From a virus, in IMG/VR virus record IMGVR_UViG_3300044608_000892, positions 1 to 35,659 of that record: 35,659 bases of DNA; one strand, 5' to 3'. A program made the position numbers and the translations under genes. Each line of letters starts with the position of its first letter. The first letter of the stretch is position 1. The notes under the pieces are model-generated. The model was given only the letters and a program-made list of their open reading frames with translations. It was not told the DNA's origin and ran no database searches. Shown in pieces: positions 34,652 through 35,659 of this stretch.

Positions 34652-34842
34652 GGCATCACCGTCTGTACTACGTCATGCTCGACAAAGCCCGCAAGTTTTC
34701 GTTTGGCTACAGCAACTTCATCGTCACGCCGTATCTAGGTCGAGCGCGGTACTACGCGAAGCGGCTGAAGCGGAAAGACCGGCAGATTGATGTACGAGAG
34801 CGTGGTAAACGTGGGTATGTATTGAAAGGGAGTTGGCTATGA
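34648..34842 (+). CDS. Small very basic protein, 64 aa
   Basis: The ATG at 34648 overlaps the previous stop (ATGA). The 64-residue product begins MRHHRLYYVMLDKARKFSFG and is rich in Arg/Lys/Tyr (YYAKRLKRKDRQIDVRERGK). It could bind nucleic acid by charge, but no motif is recognised. It overlaps the next gene by 4 bp. Confidence 0.62.
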   Translation: MRHHRLYYVMLDKARKFSFGYSNFIVTPYLGRARYYAKRLKRKDRQIDVRERGKRGYVLKGSWL

Positions 34843-35177
34843 GCATCGAGGTCATGAAGCAGGCGCTGGAGGCGTTGGATCATGAAGCCAACAAAGGCAA
34901 CGACAACGCATATCAGTGTGAACGTGATGCCCTCCGCGCTGCCATCGAGCAGGCTGAGAAGCAGGCGCCTTATATTGCTGTGGCTAACGACCGCATCACG
35001 ATTGATCCAGTAACCGGCAATGTCAGTATAGGCATTCCAGCAGCACCGCGAGAATGGGTCGAACTGACGGACGACGAAGCGCGCGCTCTAGTTAATCGCG
35101 CCACTTTCGGCGATAGAGCCAACTGGCAAGCGTTGGTTTATATGGTTGATGCGAAGCTAAAGGAGAAGAACACATGA
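34839..35177 (+). CDS. Conserved phage protein (MSIEVMKQALEALD family)
   Basis: The ATG at 34839 overlaps the previous stop and gives 112 residues beginning MSIEVMKQALEALDHEANKG and ALRAAIEQAEKQAPYIAVAN. MKQALEALE...AIxALRxAIEQAEKQEP is a very common opening of variable phage proteins in Burkholderiales and Enterobacterales; the remainder differs freely between phages. The C terminus ends AKLKEKNT. The function is unknown. The last codons carry the SD for the next gene. Confidence 0.72.
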   Translation: MSIEVMKQALEALDHEANKGNDNAYQCERDALRAAIEQAEKQAPYIAVANDRITIDPVTGNVSIGIPAAPREWVELTDDEARALVNRATFGDRANWQALVYMVDAKLKEKNT

Positions 35178-35363
35178 CCAAGTGGATGCGCAAAGCCATT
35201 GAAAACGGCACACCAGAGTTCCAGTCGTATGCCGAGTACGTTACCGAGGCTATGCCAGACGTTACCCTGCCAGTGCTGCGCGATATGTTTAAACACAACG
35301 CCAGCGTGCGGGAGTATCAAGAACACCAAGCCGCCATCGAAGCAAAGCTAAAGGAGAAGAACG
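35155..35363 (+). repeat. 18-bp direct repeat at two consecutive gene ends
   Basis: AAGCTAAAGGAGAAGAAC occurs at 35155-35172 and at 35346-35363. Each copy encodes KLKEKN at a protein C terminus and contains the AAGGAG SD of the next gene. It probably arose by duplication and is kept as a translational coupling unit. Confidence 0.85.
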
Positions 35364-35368
35364 GATGA
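35174..35368 (+). CDS. Small helical protein, 64 aa
   Basis: This 64-residue protein begins MTKWMRKAIENGTPEFQSYA and contains AMPDVTLPVLRDMFKHNASV. It ends AAIEAKLKEKNG, nearly the same as the end of the gene before it, because an 18-bp DNA repeat covers both gene ends. It overlaps the previous and next genes by 4 bp. No family is recognised. Confidence 0.65.
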   Translation: MTKWMRKAIENGTPEFQSYAEYVTEAMPDVTLPVLRDMFKHNASVREYQEHQAAIEAKLKEKNG

Positions 35369-35659
35369 GTTATCTCATTGCGCCGCTGCCGCCGCTGAAA
35401 TGTTTTGTCAAACGGGAGTTTCTCTACAACTTTGAGAGGGGACAAGGAGAACTGGAACCTGCAATCTGGGTGAGTCTTAAAGCATTGCGCGGTCAAGTAT
35501 TTCGTATTGAATCTTTACTCCCGGCATACGGTGCGTTGTATGACAAGCTGCCGCTTCATGCTTATGTCTGGAAACCAGATCACGGTGATCTGCCGATTGA
35601 TACCCTGCAACTCTGGGATTGTATGGGTTACCGATTCACTGTAGTTGAGAAGATCGGTT
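35365..35659 (+). CDS. Conserved phage protein, runs off the window
   Basis: The frame begins MSYLIAPLPPLKCFVKREFL at 35365 and is open to the window end (98 residues). It continues YNFERGQGELEPAIWVSLKA and KLPLHAYVWKPDHGDLPIDT. The series VKREFLYxxERGxGExEPAxWxSxKxxRGxxxxxExLLxxYGALYDKLPxxAxVWK is strongly conserved in many tailed phages, where I know it as a protein of unknown function. Its start overlaps the previous stop (ATGA). Confidence 0.8.
   Translation, partial: MSYLIAPLPPLKCFVKREFLYNFERGQGELEPAIWVSLKALRGQVFRIESLLPAYGALYDKLPLHAYVWKPDHGDLPIDTLQLWDCMGYRFTVVEKIG

Overview
The window reads as about 35.7 kb of a tailed double-stranded DNA phage (Caudoviricetes), most likely short-tailed. 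It carries small and large terminase subunits, a large SU10-type portal, a scaffold-like protein, an HK97-type major capsid protein, two neck/adaptor proteins and a tail fibre with an S74 chaperone. No tape-measure or tail-tube gene is visible. No RNA polymerase gene is seen and several sigma70-like promoters are, so transcription probably uses the host polymerase. Small-gene families of the right arm (MNREEI...ERExCAxLC proteins, TLRDYFAAQAM protein, NinX-like, ArdC-like and Rap1a/Tai-like proteins) are ones I associate with phages of Proteobacteria, perhaps Burkholderiales. That host guess is weak. Both window ends cut through genes, so the genome continues on both sides.

Layout. (1) Positions 1-20347 are one long leftward (minus-strand) packaging and virion block. 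Read right to left it holds TerS, a LexA-type winged-helix protein, TerL, portal, a small protein, a GroES-like protein, scaffold, two conserved virion proteins and the major capsid protein. A strong terminator plus a new promoter follow (11581-11640). Then come structural proteins, a putative holin, a run of small basic proteins sharing a C-terminal tag, neck proteins, tail proteins, a repeat-built protein and the tail fibre. (2) Positions 20348-20782 are an intergenic control region with clustered DnaA boxes, a short terminated transcript and a rightward promoter. (3) Positions 20783-24373 are a rightward, tightly overlapped cassette of small accessory genes including ArdC-like and NinX-like proteins, ending in a strong terminator. 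(4) An AlpA-like HTH gene (24657-24917, plus) meets a leftward primase-helicase/HNH operon. (5) Positions 26980-28048 hold a structured RNA candidate, a Rap1a/Tai-like exported protein, tRNA-Leu(UAA) and a possible plus-strand small RNA. (6) From 28049 a PD-(D/E)XK nuclease (minus) lies back to back with a rightward operon: Fe-S RecB/Cas4-like exonuclease, Sak3-type annealing protein, OB-like SSB candidate, RHH proteins, FDxHR zinc finger, ParB-like protein, then a train of small overlapping genes interrupted by an HNH-AP2 endonuclease.

How it fits together. Right-arm and central genes supply replication and recombination (primase-helicase, nuclease, annealase, SSB-like). The left arm packages DNA and builds virions. 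The most interesting unexplained layer is regulatory. An exact 10-bp motif, TTGTTCGCAC, occurs at three intergenic boundaries, including directly before the start of the LexA-type HTH gene. Related cores overlap two candidate rightward promoters. Two separate non-coding RNA candidates, one on each strand, flank the Rap1a/tRNA cassette. Function assignments come from reading protein motifs by eye and from memory of families; no database search was possible.
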